A stretch of DNA of 55,293 bases from Parachlorella kessleri (lineage: Eukaryota > Chlorophyta > Trebouxiophyceae > Chlorellales > Chlorellaceae), in NCBI GenBank assembly GCA_001598975.1, contig BBXU01001117.1, positions 1-55,293 on the forward strand, written 5' to 3'. The position numbers and the translations under genes were made by a program. Below the pieces are notes generated by a model, which saw only the letters and a list, made by a program, of their open reading frames with translations, was not told the origin of the DNA and did not search any database. This document shows, in pieces, positions 34,326 to 48,627 of this stretch. Each line of letters opens with the position of its first letter. The first letter of the stretch is position 1.

Positions 34326-37300
34326 CTAGAACTGCTGGAAGCCAGGAGCACCGTAGCCAGGTGCGCCGTAGCCGCCAGCGCCGCCCATGCCGCCGTCAGG
34401 ACCAGGAGGGGCGGGCAGAGCCAGGTAGGAGTTGAGGTGCAGATACGCGTTGGCGGCTTGCTGCAAGGGCAAGTAAAGCATGGTGTGATACCGTGAGGAA
34501 CACACAGCAATCGTGCAAACATTTTTCCACCGTACCTTCCCTTGCCACCACAGCTTGCCGTAAGAAATAAGCGGCTTGCTTGTTACTGGGAGGCAAGGAA
34601 GAGTCAACAGGTTGCCAAGATCTATGCAAGCAATACATTGCACTGCCCACTTACTTCCTGCTGCTTTTTGACCTCCTCCTCGGACTGCTTGGCCTCCTGC
34701 AGGCGCAACATTCAGAGCATGATTACGTCAGCTGTTGAAGTCCCGGTGTCACACCACCTGCGTGTCATCCACCTGTGCTGTTCAGCTCCTCAGGACCAGC
34801 CATGTTTCCTGCCAGCATAAAAAGAAGCGCAGCTGCTGCCCAGTGCGTTCAACCCAACTACCGACAGCTTGCCCGACCGCTCGTAAGCCCGCCCGCCCAT
34901 TCACTTAGGTCATAGGAGGCTGCCGGTTACCTGCGCCTCCTTGCGCTCGTGCAGCAGCATGTCCACCTTGGAGGTGTAGTCGCGCAGGAACTGGATCATG
35001 TAAGGCATCACCATGTCCAGAAGACCGTTGGTCCAGGCGACCTGAAAATAGGACCAAACGGAGCGTCAGTATGGCCATGAACCTCCACAACAAAGCAGAC
35101 TGTGGCAGACAACACTGTTGCTGTGGGCGGTGTATTGGGGTGGGGCAGTAAGCAGATACAATGTACCAGATTGCCTCACACCACCACCAGCAGCAAAGAC
35201 CCACCTCCACCACCACATCGGGCTTGATAAGGTCGTAGCAGGTGAAGAGGCAGGCAGCGAAGCACTCCTTCTGGCCCTCCTCCACAAAGAAGCGCAGCAG
35301 GTCCTCCGCGATTTCACGGTCCTCGCTCTGGGAGGCGGTCTCCATGGCGTCCTGCAGCCAAGTGAGGAAGTTGTTTAAACGCAATTAGGGAAGAGAGGGA
35401 AGGTTGTCACACTGAAATAGTTTGTAGGCGATGCACCAACTGCGAGAAGCAAAGTTTAGAGCCCTACTTCTCTTCACCAAGAGGATGGTAGGTACAGCAA
35501 GCTGTGATGAACTCGCCCAACGTATAGCACCGCCCTTGCCAGTCATCTTGTGACAAACTAGTGTTGGTTGCCATTGCCCACTCCTAGACATGTCTCGTTA
35601 CATGGGGCAAGACTCATCATAGGTTGCACAGCAAGCGCGCCACCCAGCCACCCACCTTGTACAGCTTGTCCTGCTTGGCCAGCGCCACCGCCTTGCGCCA
35701 CTTGAGGTTGCGCTTGTAGATGAATGCGGCGATGCGGCGGAACTCCATGAGGTCGTGCTTCTCAAGCCTGTGGGAGGAAGATATGCGCAAGTGCATTACA
35801 CAAATGCAAGCTGCAGGGCCTTGATCCTCTGGCCCAAGCGATGTCCATGCGTGGTGAGACGCACGGCAGTCAGGATGGCCCTGGGTTGCAAAGTAAGGAG
35901 AGGGAAGTCAACCTGCTGACGGTCAATCTGCTCAAAAGCGTGTTGCTGCGCATTCTACCTGCCCCCAATCACCTTCCACGCTCGCCCAGACCGGACCCAT
36001 TTGGTCGCTATGAGTCACGAACGGGAAATGGCCCCACTGGACGCTGTACAAGGACACAGGTACCATGCGAAAACCCAAAATGAGGGATTCCACACCTGCC
36101 GGCCAGGGAGAGCTGGTCGAAGTTGTCGTAGGTGGTGATGGACTCGCGCAGCGCCGCAAAGTCCTCCTCCTCGATCAGCAGCTCATTCACAGCCTCGTTC
36201 ACAGCCTGCCATCCACAAGGAAGGGCTTTCTGATACAGCACAGCACCCAGCCACAGAGACGCATGAAGCAACAGCTTGCGCTAGAACACTTCCTTGCAGC
36301 AATGCACAGTGTAGAAGCAGGGGGCTCACACTCGCGCCAGCAACTGAGAGAACCAGCAAAGCTCACCACCAATGCCTCAGAACATAGCCTCAAGCAAGCG
36401 GCGCAGCCTCACAGCCTCCACACGACGCCTCAGCAGGGTTCCACAGCCTAACAACAGTGGAAGGCCGGCACGGAGCGCACACAGTCTGCATGCAAGCCCA
36501 CCTGCAGGTTGTTCTTCTGCACAGACAGCAGGTAGTCCTTGACCAGCGGCAGCTGCCCTGCGCGCCGCATGATCTCCACCACGCGGCTGTGGTCCACGCG
36601 AGACTCCACCACCTGCCCAGGGCAGTGGAGACACGTCTGATGAGCTAGGTGTCCCTTAACCTGCCAGAGATTCATATCAGAGCACCAGCCACCCTTTGGC
36701 AGGATGCACTGCACCACACTCGCTACCCTGTGATACGCACAGCAGCTCATGGTGGGTACAGCCCAACATCACCTGCAATAAAGCCAGCCCGCATCTTGCC
36801 AGGCCTCAGCTGCTCTTGACGTGCAACTGGCACAGGTCAAAGCTCTTGCCTTCTGCCCTTCCCTACCTTCAGCAGGTCATTAAGCAGGTCAGGGTGCTCC
36901 TCCAGGTAGAAGGAGATACCCTTGTAGAGCGCCTCCTGGCTCTTGACCTTGACAGCCACATCCTTGAATTTGACGTGCTCCCAGGCGATGGGGGAGTGCG
37001 TGATCATGACATTCAGCGCGTTGTCATACTCATCATACTGCAGCGCCGAGAAGGAAAAACACAGATGAGTATGCAGATTGGGGCAGAGCCAGTGTGTCAG
37101 CAACACCGGCAATTCAAGCAACGAGGCACTAACACATGGGGCCAGCACGCCTTCTTTGTAACCCAATGAACATGAGGCACAGAAGTGGTAAGTCTACGCC
37201 GTCCTCGGAACCCTCTGTGATAGGGAGTTCGGATTTCCCAGCAGGTGACATCCAAGGGTTCCCATAGATCCACACCCCCCATATCCAGTTGGATGGCGCA

Positions 37301-40300
37301 CCACGTCAACATGCAATTACCTGCACATAGAGGAAGGTAAGCTCCTTCCAGAGCTCCAGCTCCTCGCAGATGCGGATAAGCTGCGGCACATTGAGCCGTG
37401 TGGCGAACAGCTTCAGGTGCTCCATCAGCTTCTCAGGCTTGTACCTGCAGGCAGGCAAGGGGCGAGACGGTGGGACAAGCACGTGAATAGATACACAAAA
37501 GGGACGGGTCAGAGGACTACGCACACCAAAACCCAAGCTGTGCCATTTAGATAAATATCTTATGGGGCACACAATGCAGACACGTCGATTACTGCATAAG
37601 CGACCTCTGCAGATTTGCTTTAAAGAAAGGACAATCAGCCCAAACTCAAGCAGCAGTCCACTCCCTTGCTCACTTGGCGTAGAGCACCCCCAGCTCTGTG
37701 AAGATGCCCATGTGCGCCCGCTCCAGGCCGATGCCCGACTCTAGTAGCATGATGAGCTCCTCGAAAAAGCCGCGCTCCTGGTAGAACTCGCTGACCTGCA
37801 GCAGCAGTGCCCCATGGGAACTAGTCAGCTGAGGTAGCACAAGGTGACCGGGTGACAACCTGATACCAAGCATTGTCCTGACACAGTGGCTATGCTGATG
37901 ATTGCAGGCAAAGCAATCTCAAGTTGCGTAGGATCTGGATGCCGTTGCTCGCTTTTGAGGCTTGAGATCAGGTCGAAACAACGTTTCGACAAAGTACATA
38001 GTGCCGACTCCACTGAAACTTGCCTCCATAAGGTCGTCGGCATTGATGATGATGTTGAGACCGCAAAGCTGCGCAAGCTTGAACTCGTTCTCCTCCACAC
38101 ACGCATAGCACACCTGCGAGAAAGAGCAATTTACAATCAGTCCTCCTGTTCATGCGGATCACTTCACTGCTTCTCCGTTGCGGCTGCTAGGGCCTGGCCT
38201 CAAAAGCTTTACGCATACTAGCTGCCCACACATGAACATGCCCTGGTGACGGTGGGGCCAGCAGAAATCCTACCAGTATGTTAGACTGCAAAACCTGGAG
38301 AGAATCACAGGATGCAACCCCTGTGCACGCTACCACCCCACTTCCCAGCATACCCACCTCCTTCCATGTCTTGGGTGAGTTGGCCTTGCGAGCCGCATCC
38401 ACTGCTGCCTGGAATTGGTGCAGCTTGACCAATGTGGAGGCGAGCCGGCCATAGTTGGGGATGCGTGTGAAGATAATGCGCGCGGCCTCGAAGAGGCCCT
38501 CCTCGAAGCACCTGCACGCAAAACAAGGTCAGGTGTGGCAATTAAACCGGGTTCGCATTGACGCCCCAGCATGCTTTAGCCAGGACAAGTAAATTGCTAT
38601 GCATTACAAAAAAATTACATCAACTCAATAACTAATCGCCACCTGCTTGGGTATCCCCAAGCAACACACCCTCTCATCCTTGCAGAGAACCTAAAAACAG
38701 GGCCGCAACCGTGTCTACCATGCTACAACAGTGTCACACACAACCCAGGTTGGCCACGGGCCCCACCTTCAAGAGCTGCAAACTGCACCGTTTATGCTGG
38801 AGCGTACCCAACCCCAGTCCACATATCTTCATTGGAATGCAGGTTGGCCAGGCGCGTGCCCACGTGCTGCAGAACCTCTGCCCGCATACCTGTCTCCCAC
38901 GGACTGCAAGTTGGCCAGGTGGGTGCTGACAATGAACTCCTCCAGCGGGCCCAGGTCCTTGCCCTGTGCGTACGCGTACACCAGCTCGGTGTCCACCTTA
39001 GGGTCCTTGACCTTCTTGCGCACCATCAGCAGGTACTTGACCAGGTCGTCGTACACGCCAGACTGCAGGGCAGAGGGCAGGGTGGGGCGTAAGCCGTTGG
39101 TGGGCACAAGGTGTGCTTTGTTCAGGGCACATGCTGTCCAAGGTGGCATTAAACATTGGAGGGCGGCGGAGTCTGACAGGGGCAGACCGTAAAAGATGAT
39201 AGAAGCTGGCAAGGCAAGCAGCTGTTGTCATCGTTGCAAGCGCACGGAACCTGTTACTGGTCGTGGTGAAGGCAAACGGCTTGCTCATAAGAACAGACTA
39301 TGTTCATGGGCATCCATCCCAATTACACTGCCATGGTTCCAGGTTGCAAGCCTACCAGAGACCCAGGGGAAAACCCAGCTCACGGCCCACAGCGTCGCTC
39401 ACCTGGTTGGCCTTGTCGATGACCTCCACATACTTGGAGGTGTCGCTGGCCCGCAGGTAGGCAGCAATGGCGTCATGCACCATGTCATGGTCCAGGTACG
39501 CATTGGCCAGCTCGGACCACACAGTGGGCTCCTCCACCTGGCGGTGACATTGTAAGAGAGAGAAAATGATCCAACCTAAGCTTCAGAGGGGTTGAGAGGC
39601 TGAATTCAGGCCTGACAGAGAGAACTGGCGTTACAGCACCGAGGCCACACAGCACTAGACATGCAAGCAGAAGCAACGGTCCAAGCGCTGGACCTCGTCA
39701 TCGACCACACACATCCCACCTTGCCACTTTTCTAACAGTCCCACCTTTGTGGCAAACTCATGGGCCCGGTCCAGGTCCTCCATGTGCTCCAGCACCACCT
39801 TGATGGCCTGCTGCTTGAGGCCAAACTTCTTGTAGATCTCAAAGGCCTCCTCAAACAGCTCATACCTGCACGGGTGGGCGGTGCATGAGCCGGGCATCAG
39901 GCAGCCGTGCCTGGCTGCAGATACGTGTGCAGCGTGAGGCACCAGACACAGCCAGACAGCAGCGGCAGCAGCCAAGCAGCCTTAGCAAAGGCACTCCTAC
40001 AAAGCTTGCTACACCAGAAAGCAAGCAGGTGCAATGGTAATCCTCACCCGACAGCAATCTCTCCAACAGCGGGGCCATCGAAGTTGTCAAGCCGGTGGAT
40101 GTAATCCTTAACACGCGACTTGTCAGCCTGCAAAGAGCAAGAAGTGGGGTGCAGTGAGACAGGTAAACAAGGCTTTACAAGTTATAATCAACTGTTAAGG
40201 TCCCATCACATCAAGGGATCCAAGTAAAATGTGCTTCATCCCGGTATCCTGTCTCACGATACCGGCAATGGCCTGCCATTAAAAGAGAACTCGCACATGC

Positions 40301-43300
40301 TGTCTCCTGCTCCTCTGCACCAATTACCGCAGCGCCAGGTCCCACCTTGATGGCGGTGATAATGAGCAGGTTCTGCAGGTTGTGGTTGTTGGAGAAGGAG
40401 GTGTTGTTCAGCACAATCTTCTCCAGCAGCTCAATCAGCTCGGCCTGGAGGTCGGCCTGCATGAAGGCCTTCACTGCCACCGACACCTGCTCCGGGTTCT
40501 TGCACTCGGGCAGCGCGGTGCTCACCACCTGTAGGGGGCAGCGCAGCAAAGTCCAGGTGACTTAGTTGGAAAGAGCTGAGCAGGCACCAGAAAAGGCAGA
40601 TGCACAAGTGCAGGGCCTGAAACCCTCATGTAGGCATTTCAAAGGCAGGACAAGGGTTGATTGTCACATGGTAATAAAACCACAGGTACAAAGATGAAGG
40701 GGTTATCCGATGCTTGCATAAACACGCCAAGCCCCCTGGCACACTCCACAACCTACCTGGTCGATGACCTGGCGCCTGAACTTGTTCTCTGGCTCCAGCA
40801 CCTTGCCCCACAGGTCAGGGTCCATGCGCTCAACCACATAGCGGGCCTGCATCGCGCAGGAACAAGCTCTGTTCCACTACACAACCTCTATGTTCTACTG
40901 CATACTGAACATACCTGCTCTTCGATTGCAGGGCTGTTATGGTCAGAAGTAAAGGAAATCCTAGTTGGCCGTGGAGCGCGCAGGTCAAGCAGGTGTACTC
41001 ACAGCCCACGAGCAATACCCTCAGCAGTGAGCCCAGCAATAAGGCCTTAGACACCCCGCAAACTGCCTCGCAACCCACGCATGAAACACAGCGGCCCACA
41101 AATCCCCCACCTGCAGCTTGAACATGGCGTGCTTGTTGGTGCATGCCACCAGCGCGTCGTCGCACTGGCCGCGCTTGTAGGCCACGCAGGCCAGCGAGGG
41201 GTCACGCTTCTCCGCAAACTTGCCGACCACCAGGGAGTCGTAGTAGGGGTTGGTTGTCAGGAAGTGCTCGGGGTTGTTGTTGGTGTCAATGATGATCTTG
41301 CCCAGGGCGTTGTGCACGTGCGGGTCCTGCGCAGGGAGTGCCACAGTGTATATCACACATGATGTACAGACAGGCCTATGCCAGGTATGGATTACAAGCC
41401 ATGCAGGCAACTCACTTGGCCAGCCATCACTGCAGAGGTCGTGACCCAGGAAACTCTACACTAGTACTATAAAAAGCGGGTGTGCCACCACGGCAGGCCT
41501 GCGACCAATAATCAACCTGCCTTCTAGCAATTGCAGCCTTTTCACAGTCAACCTCTTGACACTAGAGTGCAGCCTGGCATGTGAAATAGTCCACCTGCCC
41601 AGCCCTTTCCCACCCACCTTGGAGCCCTCGGACACCAGCTGCTCCAGGAAGGGGTTCAGCAGCTTGAGCTTGTTGCGCTTCTCCACCTCCTCCACCAGCG
41701 ACTCCACGGGGATCAACGAACGCACAGACAGGATCAGGTTGTTGACGAAGGTGTCGTCAGCCTCCACATCCAGCAGCGCACCCACCACCTGCATGGAGGA
41801 TCAACTAAAGGTGAGTAGCAAACGCCCGCAAAGCCAAGGATGGTCGTTTGCCAGGCAACCTTTCCTCCTTCACATGGTTGCAATGAAACAGTATGCCAGC
41901 AGAGTGCATTCCGGCCCCATGACCACTGCCGCGGCACCTCAACCTCGTCAACCAAGTATCTACACGCCGCAAGGATCCTCCCAAAGTAACCCCCGTCCAG
42001 CTTGTGCTGCCCATGTGCGCACCTGTGGTGCCTTCTGCGGGTTAACCTTCTGCACATAGCCTTCGATGTAGCGGAACATGTTCTTGTTGTAGAGGTACAC
42101 TGTCAGATCGGCCACCATGTCAAACCGGTCGCACACGTTGATTAGCGGCCTGCACACAGATACAGGCAACTCAAGCCTTCAATGTAACGCCTGGAGGGGC
42201 AATGCCGGAGCACAGTTGCCTGCATCGAAGCGGGGCAACATGTCTGGCACACCAGCATGATGCCCAGGCCGAGGCACCAAAGTCTACCCCGGGGCAAGCG
42301 TCACTCCGGCCAGGTTCGATTCGAACGGAACCCAGCGAGCGCCTGGAAGCCAACCTTGCCAGTTCTCAGCTCTCACTGGTCATCCTTCCCAGGCCCCACA
42401 CCTGGCGTCCGGCAGGTTGGCCTCCATGAGGAAGGTCTTCACGCGCTCAGGCGGGTAGTAGTTGGACTCGCGGGTCACACGTTCCACCTCCTTGATCTGC
42501 CCGGTCTTGGCGGCAGCCTCAATGTACTTGTAGTGCACCTGACAGCAGGCAGGGCACATAACAGGGCGTGGACATGGTGACAGCAGCAGAATCTCTAGGT
42601 CACCCGTCCCTCCCCTGGCGTGCCAAGCAGAACAGAAGGTTGCATGCCTCACATAGATTGCAAAGGCTTTGCCGGGCAGCAGCCATCTGAGGAAGTTTCC
42701 CACGAAATATTCACGCGATGCGACAGTGCATCCGCTCCCTTGCTGTGTCTGGCAGTGATGCATGCGATTGTTGCACGAAGATTTAGAGTTGCAGGCAACC
42801 TCCATACCTCGGGGTTGTCAGAGAAGGCAATGTATGAGCCCAGGTAGAAGTACAGGCCATGGTAGGACTTGTGCGACTCCAGGAGCTCAATAATCTTCTC
42901 CGCGGTCAGCTGCTCGGTGTACTCCTTGGCCACATTGACCACGATCTGCAGGTTCTGCTGCATGTTGGTGTCCAGCAACACCTGCAAGCAGTAATGACAG
43001 TAAGTAGCAAGGTCAGCGTCCCAAGCCAATGCACATCTCGTGACCTGCAAGACTGGGCCAGGCTTTCCACTGCACCACCTCCTTACAATAACAGCCAATC
43101 TCGCCAAAACTCAACAGATCGCTGTCACCACAACAACAAAGAAAGAGCGCACAGTTTGCCGCTCTCAGCGCCAAGGTGCCACTTCTCCGCGCATGCAAGC
43201 TCTTACCCGCACCCAACCACATGCCCGCCCCTCCCTCCTACCTTGAGGCACTCCAGCGCCCACTCCGCGCTGAGGGAGCCAAAGTACTCCACCAGCGCCT

Positions 43301-46300
43301 GTGGCTCAATGGCGTGTGTGTTAACAATCACGCGCTTGATGTCCGACAGGTCGGTGTAGTGCTGCAGGGCGCGCATGTACAGGCCCGCCTTCTCGCACAG
43401 CTGGGCAATGCGGGGGCGGTCGTAGTGAGTCAGCGTGCCGTTGGCCAGGATAGCATCGGCTACCTGCAGCGTCACACTGTGAGTTATTTGATAGTAGTGC
43501 AGCGCTATAGTAACGCAGGCAAGGTCTAGACACAAAACACAAAAAATATCACAAACCATAAATACCCTATGTTGACTCCAAGTAATCAACAGACTATATC
43601 AGCTGGCGAGCCTTGCTCTAAACTGGTGCAGACAGGATTCAGGCCACCAGCCACGCCTCCGCCGCCCCAGCCACCGGGCCACAACCCCAAGCCGGCCAGG
43701 GCACCTACCGGCGGGTTGGTGATCAGGTTGATCTCCAGCAGCTTGGTCTGCAGCACCGCATTGCGCGGGTCGTTGTCTTGGAGCACGTCCAGCAGGAAGG
43801 CGGTCGCCTCGCGCACCATGTTGCGCTGGAGGAACAGGTCCGCCATGGTGTTCAGGTCCAGCGGCGGTCCAGGCTGCAAGAAAGCAGGGGGCATGGGTCA
43901 GCTTACAGCAACTTCAGTCAGCTTACAGCAACTTCACAGGTGCTGAAATACCATTGACAGCCTACTTGATAATGGCCTGGCAGCACTCTTCACGGCAAAT
44001 GCCCCTGTCTGTGCATCATTTGATCTACCTGCTTGGCCACCATCTTGGCCAGGTTCACTGCTGCGTCAGGGTTGTCCATCAGCAGCCGCTGCAACAGGAA
44101 AAGGTAGTCAGGGCTGGCACCTGCACCAACACAGCGGCTTGTTATGTCAGCTCCTTGGGGCCTGGTTAAACTGTTCACTGAGCAGGGCTACGAACTATCT
44201 CCAGATGCAGTACAGTGTGAGCACCAGCAAAGCGTGTCCCACCTTGCCCCTGGGCACCGGAAACCCCAAACCATGACCGCCTGTGAACCCACTTTACAAC
44301 CCCTCTCCAGCCAGCTACTCGGCTACATGACGAGTGTCCCTGTCCTTCCAGCGCCTCCCTTACTTGTTCCATAAAAAGAACAAAAAGCCTTCTGTGCCAA
44401 GAAAGCATCAACAACAAATTCAGATACCCACCTGAGCTGCGTGTGAAGGTAGCCAGCTGCTCAAAGTCGCCCTTGGCCGCCAGCGCCTCTACCACCTTGT
44501 TGGCGGCGCCCGCCTGGCGGTACACATCCAGCGCCGTGTCCCAGTCGTTCACGCCCTTGAAGAGGTCGCCTAGGCCCTCACTGGCGGTCAGCTTGCCCTC
44601 CTGAAGGCAATCACTACCAGACGTTGTGCTTGGAAACAAGAATTCTTATTACAGCACACCAATTATGCATCACTGTCCTTCCGGTCTTGCAGACGGGTAG
44701 AGAAGCTGAAACAGTCCTCCGCTTGCTGTAGTCTCGACTCTAGTAAGAACCACTTTCGGGTACTAAGTCGATATGCTAGCAAGCTGAAGCACCAGAAAAG
44801 AATAGTTCAGCAAGCACACCAGCCTACAGTGCAAGAGGGAAGCTGAGGCATGACCGCTGCGCAGCACCCACCTTCCACCAGTTGTCCAGCAGGACCTTCT
44901 TGTTCTGCGCCATCACCAGACGGCCCAGCTCCACGCTCTCCTCCGCGTTTAGGGACGACTTGGTCAAAATGGTGCCAAAGTAGATGAGCAGGGGAGAGGT
45001 CTGACCAGGCTGAGTGGGCACCCGCTTGAAGCGCTCAAGGGTCTCACGCGTGCGCAGGACACCCTGCAGCAGCAGTGCATTATGTCTTAAACTCCACCTC
45101 CACAGCGCTTGCTGACGCAACACAATGCCTTTACAGGCTCCGGCCCCAACCTGACAAGACATACAACAGCTGGATGGCAAAGAGCTTCGGTCCGTGCAAC
45201 TCGTTAGCTCACATGATGAATATCATAAAAGCCATGCACAGGGCAGGCGAAGAAGTAGGCTACCCACCTGCGGCGAATCGGCCGCTGCCTCCGCCGCCTC
45301 TTTGAACTGCCCCAGCTGGAACTGCCGCTCAAAGTTGGCGACCACCAGCTGCTCCGCGCCTGCCAGGTTGCCGCGCTTGGCCAACGCAAGTGCCAGGTCC
45401 AGGTTCTGCAGCTGCGAGCTGATGAAGGGTACCATGGTCTGCTCGTTCACCGTGCTCAGCAGCACCTGGCCGCGCCTGCGATCAGGCATGAAGAGACAAC
45501 TGAGCTATAATGAATACCTGGGCACTGCTAGCTCCGCACAACCTAGTGCAGCACACAGTACGGGGTGCACATTTTGCCGTCCGGATACTGCGCTATACTG
45601 CAGGACATGGAAGGCATGCCACACGCCCTACGCACTGCGGCTTAACCACAAGTCGGTGTGCCCACCAACCCCTAGCCATGCCACAAAGCCGGCCAGGGCA
45701 TGAGCCTACCTGTTGATGGACACAAAGCCGCCCGTCTCGGGAGAGGGAGCTGCGATGAACACCGGGTCAGGCGAAATGCGGGTGCGGTAGACGGCTGTGG
45801 CGGTCTCAAGGTCATAGACAAACACCAAGCCCAGCTTGGTGATCACATATACCAGGCCGTACTTGTCGCTGCAAACACAAGATGTACACCTCATGTACAT
45901 TGGCATCAATTCTCAGAGTACTGATGATCAGGCAGAGGCTCCGAAAAGATCTCCACAACCCATGTCTACATGCCAGGACGGCACCCAGTGGTACAACCAG
46001 AAAATATGCGGCGAGCCCTCACCTGATCTGCATGGAAACTGGGAAGTCATCAGCAAACTCGGGCGGGAAAAACAGCTCGGCACTTTTCTTCAAACTGACA
46101 GTGCCTGCAGATGACAAGCCCCAACCAGGCCAGTACTTGTTCGCAAGTGGTAGTCAACAACGCAGGCAACAAGCCGATCCCGTAGCTACCACCCACTTCC
46201 CAACAACCGCTGCACTGAATGCACCCAACTGTCAGTCAGCCCCTCAGCAGGCAGCCAACCCGCACAACACCCAGGGAACACTTACAAACCCTACTCACCA

Positions 46301-48090
46301 GGGGCACCCAGCTCAATGACATGCAGCTTGGAAGTCAGCTGCCCAGCCACAAAGGTCTTCTGGGCGAAGCTGATAACCGGCGAGGCACTATCCTTGCCCG
46401 TCAGCTTCAGGGAGGTGAATGCGGCAGCATGCGCCTCCAAAGCCTGGCTGCGCTGCTGCTCCACCGAGTACAACTGCATGAAGCCCTTCACCAGCTGGGG
46501 CCTGCAGGACCCACAGCCGCTGTCCCAGGCTTAACGCCTGCGAGGCTTAGTGCTTGCGAGGAGAACATTGGCAGTGCCCAGTGCAGCCATCCATGAAGCG
46601 TGCAAAATCTGACAGCGAGTAGTACCCCTTGAGGTGAGGACAGTTGTCAGCAACCTACCTCTCGGGCGCGCCTGGAGCGATGCCTATGAGGACACACCAC
46701 TTCTCAGTAGGGTCCACACGGTAGCTGATAATCTGGGTGTTCTCCAGGTTGGAGGTGCGATCAAAAACCTTGACAGGATCTGACATGCCCTGCAGCACAC
46801 ACAACTTTCGTCCATTGAAGCCTTGTTCCATATCCAAAGCTTAGCCAAGACAGATAAACCACTCCTACCCTACAGCACTGCCCAGGATCTTTGCCACGAA
46901 CAGAGGCACCCCACCCCAGTATCAGAAACCACATGGGACAGCAGCAGAGGTCAGGGCAGATGACAGGGACTGCCAATGCGTATCAACACAACTTTGACTA
47001 AGCAATACCTAGCAAGCTATTTGCATTGACAATGAAGGAACCCATTCAGCCCAACTGATTGCTTATTGTCAGACGCTGGCTTCTCAACAAGTGAGCTGAA
47101 CAAACAAGGTCTTCAGAGACAAACGTCCGCCCTACAACATATGCTCTTCCCCTCGCTCTGTCATGTGACGCAAAAGTTCCACTAACAAGAAAGAAAGTCA
47201 CACTTACATCCATGTCCCAGTGGTAGACAGTAGTGGCAGTCACCAGGCCCAGCTTGCGAGGTGTGACCCACTTCCAGAACACCACGCTCTGGGGGAACTG
47301 CACCGCCTTCAGCTTGGCTTTGGCTGCCATGTCGAAAATCTGCAGCTGGTCACCATCCACGCCCGGCTGTGCTACTGCCTTGAGCGCGATGACCTTGCTG
47401 ACCGGATTCATGATAGCGCTCTCTGCGGAGATGGGCCGCCGCTCGGGTGCTGCCGGCGTTGCAGTGTCCACAATCACCTACAGCAATTCTCACAGTTCAG
47501 TGCACTCCACGACACAAGCCTGATCAACCAGAAAACACAAGCAGCCTCCCGGCAAACCAGGTGCTCCCGCAGGCAAAGCAGGTTTAACCCAGCAGCGCTC
47601 TCCGCCCCAGGTCTCACCAGCTGCTTGGCCTCCGGCTCCCGCACACAGACATACCTGCAACAAGCAAGCACCATGAGCAGCTTGTTAGCTTCTGCGCAGG
47701 CACTGCTGGTGTACACGCTATCTGCGCTAGCTTCACCCAGTTCAGACAAACACGCTGGTGATCACCCACTTGTCGCTCTCGCAAGTGACGTTCGTGAAGG
47801 AGATATTCGCCGCATTGACGCCGAGGTTGGGCAGCTGCACCAGCAAACACAAGCCTCAGCTTAGTACAGTGCCAAGCCGGCCATGCCATTGCGGCCCTTG
47901 ACGCGAGCCCAACACCATCAACCCGCAGCAGCATCCAGACAGCCAAAACAGGCATACAAGCCGTGAGAGGCATGCTCCCCGGCTGAGGTGCAGGATGAAG
48001 GGATGGAGTCAACGTGTGCAGTGCTGGGCCGCGCGATCGCGAACTCACGCTCAACACCTCCCGTGTTGTCATGGGCGGAGCGGCTGCCAT
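34326..48090 (-). CDS. CHC: Clathrin heavy chain
   Basis: This full-length model has 37 exons and 1696 aa: 48090-48049, 47834-47752, 47654-47618, 47477-47208, 46789-46659, 46501-46299, 46104-46023, 45868-45710, 45475-45268, 45063-44872, 44600-44432, 44120-44029, 43873-43709, 43463-43242, 42981-42808, 42538-42402, 42149-42023, 41788-41618, 41326-41111, 40846-40757, 40528-40346, 40127-40048, 39865-39745, 39537-39403, 39062-38890, 38511-38358, 38113-38024, 37795-37674, 37444-37321, 37037-36867, 36612-36502, 36205-36096, 35767-35656, 35351-35205, 35041-34931, 34696-34655, 34460-34326. Every phase matches. It forms the triskelion leg of coated vesicles at the plasma membrane and trans-Golgi. An N-terminal beta-propeller ([27 protein letters not shown]) leads into seven clathrin repeats ([34 protein letters not shown]). 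The C-terminal hub has [18 protein letters not shown]. The tail ends in [13 protein letters not shown]. Intron 27 (38023-37796) is GC-AG. Confidence 0.98.
43897..43936. repeat. 20-bp tandem duplication in a clathrin intron
   Basis: GTCAGCTTACAGCAACTTCA occurs twice in direct succession, in the intron between exons 12 and 13. Confidence 0.9.
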
Positions 48091-48627
48091 GGTCGCCTTT
48101 TGCCACTCACTGCTGCCAGAAGGGCGGGGCAGTTACAGCATCAACAGTATTCGCTTGATCGGCCCTCACCAAGCACCAACCCACAAACCAGGGCCTGACA
48201 AGGCTGATGGCTGAGAGATGGGGAGAAAACTCCCCCGAACTGACGACCCCCACAATCAGGGTTTTTTCAAGGGGGTTTTCATCGAGATTTCATTCATCGA
48301 GAGCGAACCTTTGGATTGGATGCGCAGTGGAGGAGGCTCCCCTGGTTTGGGTGGGTATCCTGATTCTCAATCTGACAATCCTGTGCTTATTCAGACATCG
48401 TGCCCGAGTTGGCAGGTAGGCCATCAACTTTTGCTGTGTCCCAAGTCTTGATCATCCGTGACCGTGACACAGCTCGCACTCGCCTATAATGCTGAGGTGG
48501 TAACCCTGCGATAGCTGGTGCCCGAGGTGAACACTGACACCCACCATGGCTTTGGCATGCGGCTTGGAACAGAGGAAGCGGCCTGAGAACATCCCCATGC
48601 AGGCCTGACCAGCCTTTCCCTCCAAGG
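48091..48627. promoter_or_regulatory. Head-to-head promoter region, clathrin heavy chain (-) / EDC4 (+)
   Basis: This 537-bp gap separates two divergent housekeeping genes. A CCTATAATG near 48484 could serve the EDC4 side. No further motif stands out and no coding frame is convincing. Confidence 0.45.
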
